Below, piece by piece: positions 10,505 to 23,863 of a stretch of DNA of 64,000 nucleotides. This DNA is from Stomoxys calcitrans (taxonomy: Eukaryota > Arthropoda > Insecta > Diptera > Muscidae): positions 930,001 to 994,000 of the forward strand of contig NC_081556.1 of assembly GCF_963082655.1 (NCBI RefSeq), given 5' to 3'. The position numbers and the translations under genes were made by a program. The notes under the pieces were generated by a model. It was not told the origin of the DNA. It saw only the letters and a program-made list of their open reading frames with translations, and ran no database searches. Each line of letters opens with the position of its first letter. Position 1 is the first letter of the stretch.

Positions 10505-10822
10505 GGCCACCGTAGCGCAGATGTTAGCATGTCCGCCTATGACGCTGAACGCCTGGGTTCGAATCCTCGCGAGGCCATCAGAAAAAAATTTTCAACGGTG
10601 GTTTTCCCCTCCCTAATGCTGGCACTATTTGTGAGGTACAATGCCTTGTAAAACCTTCTCTCGAAAGAGGTGTCGCACTACGGCATGCCGTTCGGACTCG
10701 GCTATAAAAAGGCGGCTCCTTATCATTGAGCTTAAAATTTGAATCGGACTGCACTCATTGATATGTGAGAAGTTTGCCCCTGTTCCTTAGTGGTATGTTC
10801 ATGGGCAAAATTTGCATTTGCA
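10505..10822 (+). mobile_element. tRNA-derived SINE, best-preserved copy
   Basis: Begins GGCCACCG. The A-box TAGCGCAGATG is at 10513-10523 and the B-box GGGTTCGAATCC at 10555-10566. The body follows (GGTGTCGCACTACGGC, GACTCGGCTATAAAAAGGCG) and the tail is GTTCATGGGCAAAATTTGCA. This is the reference for the other copies here. The tRNA species of origin is unclear; the 'TAGCGCAG' D-arm resembles elongator Met tRNA. Confidence 0.85.
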
Positions 10823-12294
10823 ATTATTTTCAAATGTATAAATGTTTTTTTGTAAAATTACTGGTTTTTTAAATTTATAGTTTAAACCCTGATGAAGAAC
10901 ACCAACACCTGTTTTTGTAAATTGTTCGATGACCTCGAGCTAAACCAAGAAGACAAAGGTTTTGATTTAAGTCAACATGTTATTCAAATTTTGCCCTTAG
11001 AGAAAATTTCTTTAAATTTAGCTTTCAAAGAAAACTCCATTGAAATTCTGTCCTGAGAGATAAATTCATGAAATTTTGTTGAATAAGAGCTTCATTGAGA
11101 TGTTTGAGAGAAGATTGTATTGAATGTCAGTCCTTACAGAAAATTGTTTCCCTCTAGAGAAAATACTGCCATTGATTTAGAAACAACAATCTTAAAGGAT
11201 TGGATAAATGTTTGTGATAGAAATTGTTTGGAGATTTTTTTTTATTCTTTCTATCTATTGTCTCGAAAAATAAAACTCTTCATTGAATGAACAGTCATTT
11301 ATGGGCCAATCTTTATTGCGAGTATCTAATAGTTTTGTCGATTGTGTTTATTGCAATTTATTCATGTTACTGTATATATTGGAATGTTGTTATCTAATCT
11401 TCCCATTAGACGAGGGGGGATTGGTAAACTTAGAGGCACAATACTTTGATTAATATCGTATATGGCTGGGCAATATCATTTGTAAATAAGGAGAAGAGTG
11501 AATATTCCAATAACCACACACAGACATTAGACTCCTAACTCAGTTGCTTTTACCGCAGCAAAACAAAGCTGGGACTACCTGTTGTATTAAGGCCAAAGTG
11601 TTTTTCTTTTAGTGAACGACAATTTCTTTTGTTTGTGATGATTTTTTTTTTTTTCAAATAAATCTTTTTTCCTTTTTTTGAGACAAAATTATTCAAATGA
11701 AACTTTATGGCTTTGGCATTTCCCTGAACAGCATGGAGACACATGAAAGCAATGAAATCGCAGACACTTTGTGACAAAGCGAAATGATTTCCAATCCCAG
11801 TTGTTATTTTAATGTAGTCTGTCTGCTTTGATAAGAGTTCTATTCGCAATATTTTTGGCAAGGAATTTTTTTTGTGGCAGCAAAAAAATATATCCGGCAA
11901 AATTTTTGGGGAAAAACAACTCAAATCATTGTAGCATCTCTAAACCCTTCGAGAAATATGTACGACAGCACTTAGAAATATGAATAATACCAGCACTACT
12001 TCTGTTAGTCCATGTCGATGATGGGTAGCTGGGGCAAAGCAGTGGTTGTAAGATTGTAAAACGGGAAGGAATGAGTTGATATTCGGTAACTCTCTCTCGA
12101 AAAAATATATAAAAAATAAAAATCGAATGAAATGCCTACATTTTTGCTAAATTACAAAAACACGATACTCATACCTTAACATTGGAATAGGATGTTGTGG
12201 TGTTGTGTGATGAAGTTTTGATGTTGGCTTAAGAAAAGTTATTTAAGGAGGTATTACCATTTTAAGTTTTGCCTGTGGTACAAGTGGTGTAAAA
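10823..12294. other. Non-coding DNA with degraded minisatellite-like part
   Basis: 10985-11175 holds diverged copies of an AAATTTT/CCATTGAAATT motif reminiscent of the 29-bp array at the left edge. The rest is AT-rich with no supported gene; the 124-codon open frame at 11550-11924 is low-complexity (poly-K/N) and unconvincing. Confidence 0.5.
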
Positions 12295-13240
12295 ATGACA
12301 TTATATCGTAGCCATTCCACCACTTCCTTAATTGCAAGGGGATCTCTGCTTGATACCCACTGCAGTGGTCGGGTAACCTCTTCGATATGACCAGTCGTTT
12401 AGTTTGGAACCACCCATAAAGAAGTCTATGTAACTTCTGTTACCAGGGTTATCGTACTATCAGAAATAGTGGTACAGTATTTTTTTATCAAAAAGCGCCT
12501 CAGGTAGGATGTAATCCACACTGCATGTAAAATCGGTTATTGTATCAAGGATAACACAGTGTCCGTAGCCGCCACATGGCCAATGAGAAAGTTCCCTTAA
12601 CCGGCAGTGGTCGCTGTAATTTGGGTAGCCACAATGGCCAGAGGCATAAGATGCAGCATTTAAATCAGTACATCAGATGGTGTCGTAACAAGTGCGGCTG
12701 TGATACACAAGGAAGCCATCCTTTGGATCCGGTTAAGTACAGTAGGTGGACTTTTGAAGCGCTGTCCACCAGACTACAACACCATATAACATTATAGGTC
12801 TGACAACTGCAGTATATACGCGATCTAAACCTCCAACTTTTGGCCAATGGCTCTCTTGCAGATGCATAGGGCAAGAGTGGCCTTTCCAAAATGTTGGATT
12901 TGAAGTTAAATTTCCTGTCCAGCAAAACACCCAGGTATTTTGAAATTTCTGAAGTATATCTCTTAGAGTGCTGGGAAACTTTACTCTAACCGCAATTGCC
13001 ACGTAATTAGCATACGCGACTACTTTTACACCTTATTCTTCCAGAGACAATAATATATTGTTAATGGCTATATTCCAAAGTAGAGGCGACAGTACACCTC
13101 CTTGTGGTGTTACTCTGCTGACCGATCTTTTTAGATCCGTATATCCCAAGCCTGCCGTAATGCATCTTTTAGTAAGTAAGTTATTAATAAACTTTCTTAC
13201 GATAGAGTTGATGTCTAGAAACTCCTTAAATAGTTAATCC
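12295..13240 (-). mobile_element. Non-LTR retrotransposon fragment: RT palm to start of RNase H
   Basis: On the minus strand: TPQGGVLSPLLWNIAINN (RT motif before the active site), then VVAYANYVAIAVR where YADD is expected, then KFPSTLRDILQ and VYTAVVRPIMLYGVVVWWTA. Both catalytic Asp of the YADD box are replaced (A-N-Y), so the RT is dead. It ends in the region before RNase H. The order matches R1/LOA/I-type LINEs. Its left part aligns with the fragment ending at 56275. Confidence 0.8.
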
Positions 13241-15057
13241 GATTAAAAATGCAATCTGTATTATTGTATATACGCCGGATAGACATGTCTAAATCGAATT
13301 TGGCAGTGATTTTGAATTTTGCGCCTCTGTTAAAGGATCCATATCTTCTCCTTTTGGGTATTATGGTTTATGACATAAATAGTTATCACTCCATCGTTGC
13401 AGATCCTTTGCAATCATTTTATTTTTCACACAAAAGTTGTTTGATACACAAGTGTCAGAATAATTTTTGCCTAAATTAAGAACCATCAAAATATAGATGG
13501 AAAATAAAGATGGATGGCTGACTCTTTAAATTCGGGTGTGTTGTTTGTTAATCTTTTTTTTCCAAAATCTTAAATTGGAAGAGGAGAAGGGTTTGTTGGC
13601 TGTTGTTTTCGCACCTTATTAAATATTAATGTTTTCGTACTGCTGTTGTTGATGCCGGATGGAGGGGTGGCGGGTTAAATTTCGGCTGTTACATCGTTCG
13701 GCCACAATTGGAAAAAAAGTGTAGATGGAAAAAAACACCAAAACAAGTCAGAACCGCAGACAGTTTTGTTGGAAGCGACATAATGTCAACAAACGGTTTA
13801 ACATTAATTTGTCGCATTTTGGTTTCTGTGCATCTATCCCCAATGCCGGGGTTTAAAAGCTGCCATGCTCCCACAGTTGTTTTTGTGACAGCAAGGAAAA
13901 CAAAAACCACTGCAATTGGCGCCTAGGTGGTGAAAAATTCGTAAGGATGTTTTTTGGGTCTTTGGGATTTCTTTGTATTTGGTTTAGGCTGCTGCTTGCA
14001 TTTGTATCAAGATTTTCTGCCCTCAGAAAGGGGGAGTTTTTTGCATATTTGTGGCTTATGATAAAAAAATATTTGTTCTCATAAAATGCTGTCTATATTA
14101 TAGTTTTTTCTTTATACCTTTGACCCTTTATTTTCCATTTGAGCCTGCTTTACAAATTAATTTCGTAATGTGTGCATAATGGTTTAAGTTATCTGCTCTC
14201 CCCGAAAAACTTCACACTTTAGTGGGGGGTAGTTTCTTCTCTTAGGGAACCGGTTTCTATTCAAGTTCCTGTTTACCCGTAGTCGTTTACTGTTCACTCC
14301 TCTGTTCGTTTGTTTATGGAAGAATAGGCTCTACATTGACCTTAGGTCAGTTTGGTTAAAAGTGAAAATTGAATCATTCGCTGTTTGGTTGACTTTATTC
14401 TCATATGACTGAATAGAGTGACCACGTGACAATGTACCATGAATGCTATTAACCCAACAAAGGAGGGACGATTAATAACATGAATGCTCGTACAAGGAAT
14501 TGTGGTCAGTGTGAAGTGTGTGCAATATGACTCTATTGGTGGTCAGTGTTTGAAGTGGCTAATTGTGCGTATAATTGCTTTTGAATTTTGTGCAACAAGT
14601 CCAAGTGCAAAAACAGGTTTCAGAGAAAAAACCATTATCCTTCGTAGGGAGTTTTTTTTTTATTGAAAAAGGGTTACCTTTTAACTGACGATTAATTATT
14701 CTCATACGAGATTGTAAAAATGTTAAAAGCACAAGAGCTGTTAATTATAAGGGTGATTTGGATTAATCTTGGGGTAACTGTTGTAGAGCATTAACGAAAG
14801 GAATGTTTTAGATTAAGAAATCCTAGGAAAAGCAAAATTACACATGATTATTTTAAAATAAATGTAGACAAAAACTTAAATTTTTTTCACAAGAATAAAA
14901 TCCATATTTTTTTAACCACCCAAAAAATTTCTTTTCTCAAGAAAAAGTTTTCATTTATATGCTGCACTAGCCGAACCGGGCCCGTTCCGCTGCACCTTCT
15001 TTAACTCTCTAATATCTTTTTAGGGTGGGGACACTTCGCCCTGTATGCGGATATCAT
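13241..15057. other. Unique non-coding DNA
   Basis: No supported gene or element. Opposite-strand open frames of 72-73 codons overlap at 13689-13926 without recognisable motifs. T-rich runs are frequent. Confidence 0.5.
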
Positions 15058-15318
15058 TTTAGCCTATGACGCTGAACGCGTTTGAATCCTGGCGGGAACA
15101 TAGACAAAGCGGTGCTTATCCCCTCTTAATGTTGGCGACTTTTGTGAGGTACAATGCTATGCATGGTAATTTAAAACATCCCTAAAGAGGTACACAGCGG
15201 GACGCCCTTCGGATTCGGCTATAAAAAAATGTCCCTTATCATTGAGTTTAAACTTTAATTGGAGAGCACTCATTGATATGTGAGAATTTGTCCCTTCTCG
15301 GTTCCTGGTGGTAATGTT
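15058..15318 (+). mobile_element. Degraded tRNA-derived SINE
   Basis: Retains GCCTATGACGCTGAACGC, a damaged B box (GTTTGAATCC), TCGGCTATAAAAAAATGTCC and CTCATTGATATGTGAGAA. The A box is lost. Confidence 0.75.
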
Positions 15319-15339
15319 CTCATTAGGGGAGGGATACTG

Positions 15340-16165
15340 AAATTAACGTCCTATATGTCTGTTTGGGGGAGTTTTGGGGTTGGGCGGTCCCATGGATGCT
15401 TAGACTCAAATTTCAATACCATATTCGTATTCTATTCTTTAATACCTTTCATTTGATACCTATATTCCCTCCCCCATTCAATACCGACAAACTATATCGT
15501 CTATGTTTCCTTCTAGACTAACCTACACAATATGCAAAAATTTCGAGAAAATCTGTTCTGCCGTTTTTCAGTCTATACGGAACAAACAATCCGAGTCCCA
15601 TATATCCGTGATTGGCTAATATGCCCATTTTGGGCGTTTTTGTTGGAGGGGGTGACCCCCTAAACTTCGACATGAATTTGTATGCCAGATTCGTTATCTA
15701 CACCCGCACACTTTTCATTTAATACCCATATTGTCCTTATCGGTCCACTTTTGATTTTGGGGTAACGGTGGAGGCTCCGCCCTCTCCCGTTATTAATAAA
15801 TTATAAAGCCTATTCCTACTTCCTGGCCATATTCGTAATCTACTCGCGAATACTTTTCATTTCAGTCCCATATTGTCATGATCGTCAAATAAACCTATTT
15901 TAAGGGGTTTTGGGGCTGGGGCGTCCCCAGGTACTTGGACCCAACTTTTATTATGAGATTCATACTCTACTCTTCAATACCTTTCATTTGAATCCCATAT
16001 TCTCCCAATCGATATCAACAAATTATATAGCCTATGTTTCCTTCCAGACTAACCTACACAGTCTGAGAAAATTTCAAGGTTATCGGTTCAGCCGTTTTCG
16101 AGTCTATACGGATCAAACAAACATACCGACAAACAAACACAAATTGAATATTGTATATATTATTA
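15340..16165. repeat. Degenerate repeat with 'TTCATTTGAATCCCATATTC' units, copy 2
   Basis: Three or four diverged units, each with GGGGTTTTGGGGCTGGGGCG, 'aatacctttcatttgaatcccatatt', and 'agccgttttcgagtctatacggatcaaac'. It ends in ACAAACATACCGACAAACAA, then a TA-rich tail. Confidence 0.75.
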
Positions 16166-16694
16166 CTAATTGAACTTTTTTGCTTTTAGGTGTTTTTTTA
16201 TGGATTTTAAATGGATATTCAATCGAAAATAATTTGGTAAGTTATTTTTTTATTTTATTTATTAAACAATAATTAACATAGTTGTCAACTCCAGAAAATA
16301 TATATTGAATTAAAATTTAAAAATTTTAAAAACTAATATTTATAGCTAAAACCAAAAATTTTGCATGAATGTTGGTCTAGGGTCATAGGACGGGATTTGG
16401 TGATAATTCGTACGTCAATGTACTAAAAAGTATCGAAAAGTACGAAATGGTGTTTGTAGAGAGCGAACGGAAAGGGCTATGAGAACAAATTTGGGCTCAA
16501 ACGAAACAGAGACTCGAAAAAATAAGGTCATGTGCAAAAAAAAAATTCCAAAAATTGTGTAAAATAGTACGTTTAGTGCCTTAATAGGTACTATTTGGTA
16601 CTTTCCTTGTTAATTGAGCTAGAGCAATGAGTTTTGGTATATAATAATTGTGTAATTGTAATTGTATAATTGTGATTGTAAAGGGGTAGATAGA

Positions 16695-16890
16695 ACAAGT
16701 AAAAAGGCGTTAAGTTTGGCAGGGGCGAACTTTGGATACCCACCACCTCGAGTATATACCTTTCGCCATAATCCGGTGAAAAATGCTTAATTTATGCCCC
16801 CATATTGGTCTTCTTGGTAGCTACGGGACCACGGGACCGTTCTGCACAATCTGTATAAATTTCAAGAAAAACTGATCTGAACATAACTTT
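16695..16890 (-). repeat. Compound repeat end fragment (CCACCACC variant)
   Basis: 'aagtaaaaaggcgttaagtt', 'gcaggggcgaactttgg' and 'atacccaccacctcgagtat' correspond to the inverted terminal part of the compound repeat family. It is most like the variant at 25420-26083. Confidence 0.6.
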
Positions 16891-19059
16891 GATATTCAAA
16901 TTTTTGTTCGACAAGAATATAGAAAATATACAAAGATTATTTTATCTTCACTTCACTTCACGACATTTACAAATAAGTAAGTCATATATTCAGCTACGAT
17001 CACAGAAGGATGCCTGCTCCAAGTTCTTCAGTGAATGTCTTCCTTTGAACTGAAAACAAATGAGCACCCAGTTCAGGTATGAAAATACCCCCATTATAGT
17101 AAAAGTTTTGCAATTTTTTTTAATCCTTCCTCCAAATAAGCTTTTTTTCTAAATACGTTCATGTTCAACTATGTGAATAAAAACAAAACGGCAGTCTTCT
17201 AATCTTCTGTACAGGTCCTTACTATTTTACGCTTTGGACTTAAAAGTTCTTCAACAAAAATATTTCTATTCTGTGTTTGTGTGTGTGTTTTTTTCATAAC
17301 TCAGGAGGAGGCATAAAAGGGATGGATGGATGCAAAGAAACTTAAAACGAAACCACTCAAATGTAAGAGCACCGTAGAATGCATAGAAATTAAAGAAGTA
17401 GAAATAATATAAAAAACAAAATCCAAATTAATGCAAAAAATAGAACAACATAAAATAAACTAGTAAAAATAGAAATAAAAGAAAATAAAAATAAAAATAC
17501 TCAACACAAAAACAGCGGACATAGAAGTGTACCTTTGAAAAGAACGCAAAGGAGGCAAAAAAAGTAGGCGAAAAGAATTCAACAAAAGGATATGAATGAA
17601 ACCCAAACCTTTTACAGCTCAGCGCACATTTCCCCTTCCCTGTTAGACAGACGGTGAGCAAATGTTCGACGTAAGCTCGATGCTAGCTACATTTGGGTGC
17701 TGCTGTAAGGTATTGCGGCACAAGATACAGCCACTCGCTGGGCCTTTCTTGTCTTTGGGAACATAAGTTGGGGAAAAATAGAAAAGCCATCATAAAAAGA
17801 AAAGCTTATAATGAAATGTAATTCTGTAATTCATTCATTTTATGTAAGTAATTCGAAAAGAGTTATGAAAGGGTCCAGGCATATGGTGTGACTGTTTTTT
17901 GCTATTTTTGAAATAAGTAAAGAAGAAGGTTCCATATTTTTCCATTATTCTTATCCATACGACAAAACTTGTAAAAAGCTTCTAAATTTTCTAAAATCGG
18001 TCTCTCCTTTTAAGGATTTATGAATGCTTATGATGATGATGAGGCTTCGCTTTCCATTTGAAACTCTAAGATTCGAGTGGTTAGCAAAGTTAATGAATTT
18101 CATTGTTGCTTGCTAAAACAGAAGTGTAGGGCCACCACTGCAAACATAAATCCTCTGAGAAGAGATGCATTTCGTTTTGTTTTTTGGTATTTCTCCTATC
18201 TTTGCAATTAAAATATGAAACTTAAGAGTTCTTGGGCCGAGCATGATGTGTTGCTGCTCAACCACAAGCAGCTACTAATGAAGATGCACACAGGATTCAT
18301 GATTCACTATTCAGGATTCAATTGCCGTTAATGAAGAAAGAGAGAGAGAGAAGCCGCAGAAAAAAATGCTATTTAACAAATAACTGGGAAAAATTCTCAA
18401 ATAATGGGGAGGTTAGGCAAAGCAGAAACTTTGGCACACCAATTGAAGGTTTTTAAACTGTGAATTGATTTAAATAAGCAGCAAAAAATATTTTTTTAAT
18501 GTAACAAACATTGGTATAAAGCGACATAACCTCATTTGTTGCAATTTTATTTGAGGACTGAGGCTCTCAGTCTGTGGCTATGCCTCGGATTTCATAATTG
18601 TTGTTTCATGGAGTCACTTACATGCGTTAACATATGTCTTACCCACCTCCAGCATGCTTGAAACCTATTTAACTTGCGATTAACTTGTTACTGAAGTTTG
18701 TAATCAAAAAAAGTTTTACTTGCGTACTCAGATGAGCTTCTGCGAAGCAAATATGATAAACCGCTTAATGAAGTTGAAAAGGGGAATTTTTTTGTGGCAG
18801 TTGCAGTTGTTTTGTAAGTTGTAACCTTGTAGGATTTATTAGTGTGTATCAAGACTCGAATGTACTTTTTTTGCAGAAAGCAGATTTTTTGATCGAAGGA
18901 ATTTAGTTATGATTTTGAGCCAATACAGAAAGTCTACAAAAAAAAGGATTCTACCTGAATCCGAGCTTACTTGACTTTTAAGTGACTTTTAATTTAATCA
19001 TTTTTGAAAAAGATATATTAGATTTTATAATGATTCTAACCGATCGCAAATCTCTGAAA
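16891..19059. other. Unique non-coding DNA
   Basis: No gene or element could be supported. Contains A-rich, T-rich and short GA runs (18340-18353). Confidence 0.5.
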
Positions 19060-19480
19060 ATATCATACTTAACGGAAACACATCAACAGCTTATAAATCA
19101 AACAACACTCTGAACCAAATATTCACGAAAAGAAGTACAACAACCAAAGCAGACAAACTCAAGCTAAGCAACCGTATACGAAATTACGTGCGAAATCAGC
19201 AAGAAAAATGCAACAAAAAATATGTGGGAACCACCAGACGCACATTAGGCACCAGACTGACTGAGCACGAAGCAGACAGACGAAAAGGAAAAGAGTCGAC
19301 AGCCCTAGCACAACATAGAGAGAGCGGATATGCGGCAAACTTTAAAACAGTAAAAGTACTTGACAGAGAAAAAAAAAAATAGAGAATAAACGTTACACCT
19401 TAGAGAACCTACGATTTCAACAAAGATGACAAAGACAATACTAAGCTGCAGTATTCCTTCGCAATAACTTGAAGACAACT
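19060..19480 (+). mobile_element. Penelope-like element fragment, GIY-YIG endonuclease
   Basis: The plus strand encodes KKYVGTTRRTLGTRLTEHEA, then STALAQH and KTVKVLDREKK: the GIY-YIG core (YVGTT) and the conserved Arg-containing helix of Penelope-like nucleases. The upstream NNTLNQIF matches the linker seen at 9900. It is a different subfamily from the 9.7-kb fragment, and it is interrupted by a stop after an A-run at 19371-19380. Confidence 0.8.
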
Positions 19481-20261
19481 GTTGTGTGATATTATTAATA
19501 AGTTTAGACTTCTTATATATCCCTCAAAGTACAATCTGTTATATTTTTATATATTCTATGTCTTGGTGTCCAGTTTTTATCTATGTATATAAAGGAGTAT
19601 TGTTACCAGCTGATATTCGCCCAGATCAATTGGCTGAACCTACAAACTTGAAATTTAGCACAAAGGTCACACTTGCTATGAAGGTGCTGGATAATACTGG
19701 ATTTTTTAAAATTCAACCTAGAACATACTAAAATTAGTAAATTACTTAATACACCATTGTTGTTGCCTTTCACTTAACATTCATTTGTTTATGCTAATGC
19801 AAAGCCATATTACAACAACAGTAGTTAGGTAAAAATACGAGAAAGCCGTTAGGTGCAAGACACTGAGAATACTAATAGAAATCATTACTACTGTGAGTGC
19901 CCCCGTAAATAGAGTGGCATAATATGAGATCACTAGGTGAGAGTATGAAAGATAGAGATAGAGATTGATGTGTGAAAGATCGAGATCAGTGCAAGTGGCG
20001 TACATGGAATATAAAGCATATTCTTAAACGCCATTATTTAGGTAAATGGTGTGTATCTTCATAAAGCAGATAATTGACGTCATAAAAGCAAATCTTATTT
20101 GAATGTTTCGAAATGTGTATTTTTGGCGTCCTCTGTTTTGTATGCAAAGAAATTAACACCGGTAATACCAAAACTTAACACAGCTTTAAAGTATATTTGC
20201 TTGAGAGTTCTATAAAGGAAATAAACAGTTAAATTGGAATTTTAAAAACATTCAATTAAAT
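19481..20261. other. Unique non-coding DNA
   Basis: No supported gene; AT-rich. Confidence 0.5.
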
Positions 20262-20978
20262 TTTATACTAACTTCGTCATTCTGTTTGTAACTCCTCGAA
20301 ATATTCCTCTGAGGCCCCATAAATTATATATATTCTTGATCGGCATGTCATTTTAAGTCGATCTAGCCATGTCAGTAAGTCTGTCTGTCGAAAGCACGCT
20401 CACTTTCGAAGGAAATTTAGCACGAATACTTCTTACTTGTAAAGGTCGGTTGGGATTGTAAACGAGCCATATCGGTCCATGTTTTGATATAGATGTCCTA
20501 TAAACCATTCTTGGATCTTGACTTCTTGAGTCACTAGAGGGCGCAATTCTTATCCGATTTGGCTGAAATTTAGCTTGACGTGTTTTGTTATGATTTTCAT
20601 CAACTGTTTTAAGTGTGTCAAATATGGTTTTAATTGGTCCATAACCTGATATATCTGCCATGTAAACCGATCTGTGATCTTGACTTCTTGAGCATCTAGA
20701 AGTCGCAATTATTATCCGATTTGATCCAATATGGTCTGAATCGGTCTATTGCCTGATAAAGCTCCCATATAAACCGATCTCCCTATTTTACTTCTTGAGT
20801 CCCTAAAAGGCAAAATTCTTATTCGATTTGGCTGAAATTTCACACATAGACTTCTACTGTGGTCTCCAACATCCTTTGTTTGTCTAAAAAGAAATACCGG
20901 GAAAGAACTCACAAATGCGATCCATGGTGGAGGGTTTATAAGATTCGGCCCGGCCGAACTTAGCACGCATTTACTTGT
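20262..20978 (+). repeat. Compound 153-bp-unit repeat, copy 3
   Basis: Starts TTTTATACTAACTTCGTCAT (part of the 5' end lost) and ends GGAGGGTTTATAAG, TTCGGCCCGGCCGAACTTAG, CATTTACTTGTTT. Internal units carry GGCGCAATTCTTATCCGATT. Confidence 0.85.
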
Positions 20979-23863
20979 TTTTTTCTTTTCCCAATGTTAA
21001 TCTCCTGACTTCAATGAGTTGTCTTTAATTAAAGTTAATGTTAAGTTCCTATTATACTACCATTTAGGATAAAAATTCTTTAATATTAACGAAATAATTA
21101 TTCACACAAGTACATTTTTCGAAAAATTGAGTATCAAAAGGGGTTTAAACAATCCTTTTCAGTTAGGACACAAATGGAATATTGTCAGTGCATACAGTCT
21201 CCTTCTTTGGTAGTTTGTAGTTAGAAAACTTGCCGTAATATGCCAATGTGGTAACATATTCAAACCAAATATCTTGGCATGCTAAGTCAAGATATTAAAT
21301 TTGATAACAATTATGTATATCATACCAATTTTTTTGTTTTTAATTCTAACTTTACTGCTAAAAATAAAATGTTTGCCCTCTCTTTGGAATTTTGGATTGT
21401 TTGCCCCTGGTCTGTTGTTGAAACTTCTTGACTTCCTCATAATGATTCTATTAACACCACCATCATTGTCTCAGGGAGTTTTGTCACCATAATAATGATG
21501 ACAACCCCACTACAACATTGGGACTTGCCACAAAGCCAGTCTCCTTGTGGTGGTCCTCATAAATTGTCTCGCCTATATTCTCAACAGATTTGAATGAAAA
21601 GTTTAGTTAGAAAAAACAATGCAGAAAATTGAAAAACTGTTTCTGTAACGAAAGTGAAGAGGCAGTGCTTAAGATGACACTCTCACATGCGGCATGAGGC
21701 AAGGCAAGTGGCTTTGGCAAAAAGTTTATGGGAGTTTATATTTTAGCAATAAATTGTTTGGCAACAAGATTGCTGTGGGTTTTTGGCGAACAGCAGATTT
21801 CACATATCGCTTGGCTGAGGGTTTGTTTTGTAGGAATCGTCTATCATAGGGGAGAGTTTGGTAATAAGGAACAACCTAGATTTTTAAAGTAATGAAGTAG
21901 GACATCGATATATGATAGTCATCATTTTTGAGGACTTAAGTGTTGAGTTTAAAGAAAACATCTTGTATCCTAAGCTAACCAACTAACTGGAATGAATAGA
22001 AAAATATTAATGCTTGAGATTAAAATTTTTTTCTTAAAGAAATTTAAATACCATACCTACCCGAAAAAATAGCTTATTACGAAATAAAAAAATTTCGCCA
22101 CCAACAAAAATCATATAAAACTTAAATACAGTTAAAACTATATGAATGCTGCTAACTTGTTTCACTTATCCATATTTCCGTGTCTTTGGTTAAGCGGAAT
22201 TTTTACTAAAGCGTATTGCAATTATGCAGTTTCGATTCTGGTTAGTGATTTTGTGAACATGTTTCGAATCAAATAAATCTCACAAGTAATTGTTCGCCTT
22301 TGGATACAATGGTATTTCAACAAATCTTAAAGTTTCTTCTTGAACTGAAGTTTAAAGAGACTTTAGATGAGTTCTTAGGTTTGGTTTTGTCTGCTCATAC
22401 TCAACTACTCCCCTATGATGCTACTCTACTGAACATCTGTTTTGAAGTGTGTGAGATTTTTATATCCTGCAGATACATGCGAGTGTATGTGGAAATATTC
22501 TGCACAGAGAAGGATGTTTTAGTGCGAGCATGTGTTTGCAGAGCATGAGGACCATGTGTTTTTCGAAACAGGGAATAAATGGGACACGCAAAAGCTTATC
22601 AAAATGCTTTGGAGTGTTTAACACCATAATTAAGACGATAAGCGACAAATTTCTCCCACATAGGAAATAAAAGCAATCTTGACTATTTCCGCAGATTATG
22701 AATAGCTTAAACATGATTGGCAAAGGTAATCCATGCCGAGTACTACACAGTAATGTTCAATTTCCACATGGCACTGATGTACCATAAACTTGATTATAAT
22801 TTCTCAAGTGAATTTATATTCTTATTTTATCCTTAGGCTATAATTATTAACTTTTTCGCGTTAAATTTTTTTTCATAGCAGAAAGTTTTTAATTTCAGAA
22901 AAAAATACAAAAATTTCCTATGGCTACATTTGTTTATTAAATACTTTGCCATGGTTTTTGGGCTGTGATCATATTAAAACGAAGCAAGCAATTGAAAACA
23001 AATACAGCCTGTGTGATGGTGTCAGCTACTACCACAACAAAAAGTTGGGCAAAACATCTCTTAAAAAAATAGCCCCCACTTGAGTTACCACTCATCTGTT
23101 TGCCACTGTTACTGATGCATTCTTCTGGAATCTAAAGGATGCTCTTCAGTTGCGATTGCCAAAAAAGTTTAATTTTCAGCTTAAATAGCAGCTTTGGTTG
23201 TGCATTCGTAAAAATTGTGAATTATCGTTTTAGTGGGTTTTAAAAAGTTGTTTTCTCTTGTTGAGTGGCAAACGTTGGTGAACATTTTTGAGAAAATTTT
23301 CAACTACTACATTGTGGAATTTCTAGTAATTATTATACAATTTTAAGCATGCTTCAAGCTTATTGCTTTGGATTATAACAGAGGACTTTATAATACTATG
23401 CTGAAAAAAAGACAAATTACTAAAAATTACAACATGTTTACTTGGACGAAAAATTTTCGTAATGAAGCAAGACTTAAAAAAAATCATATTATCTTAAAAT
23501 AGAAGTTGTTACGATCAATACTTTTTATTTATAGTCCTTTCTGTTAGTAATAAGACACAAAGCTAAGAATTTACAATTCTTTTATTTATGTTAAAAATTA
23601 TTCTCCAAAAGAAATTTTTACTTAAACGCTTAAATAATTTAGTTTACCTTGTCTTTAAAACTAAAACAATTTTTTCTTCTTTTTATTTGCATGCCCGTCC
23701 CGGGTGCCAGCGATCATATATATAGTTTTATTAATGTAACTCTTTCTTCAAGCTTAGCAATATTTTGCTAATCTTTCAATCCGCCATCTTGAGCACTTTA
23801 TGTTCAGTTATGACTTCCAACTTCCCTAAAAAGTATCGCTTATGTGATGTTCTATGGACTCTT
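20979..23863. other. Unique non-coding DNA
   Basis: Nearly 2.9 kb with no recognisable exon, RNA gene or transposon. An 82-codon frame at 22300-22548 has no family signature. Confidence 0.5.

Noticed and set aside
10505..10580. Possible functional tRNA gene
   Set aside because: A and B boxes are present, but the acceptor and anticodon stems do not pair and the sequence continues into the SINE body; similar copies recur across the window.
11550..11924. 124-codon minus frame
   Set aside because: Lys/Asn-rich, read through A/T runs; no features of a real exon.
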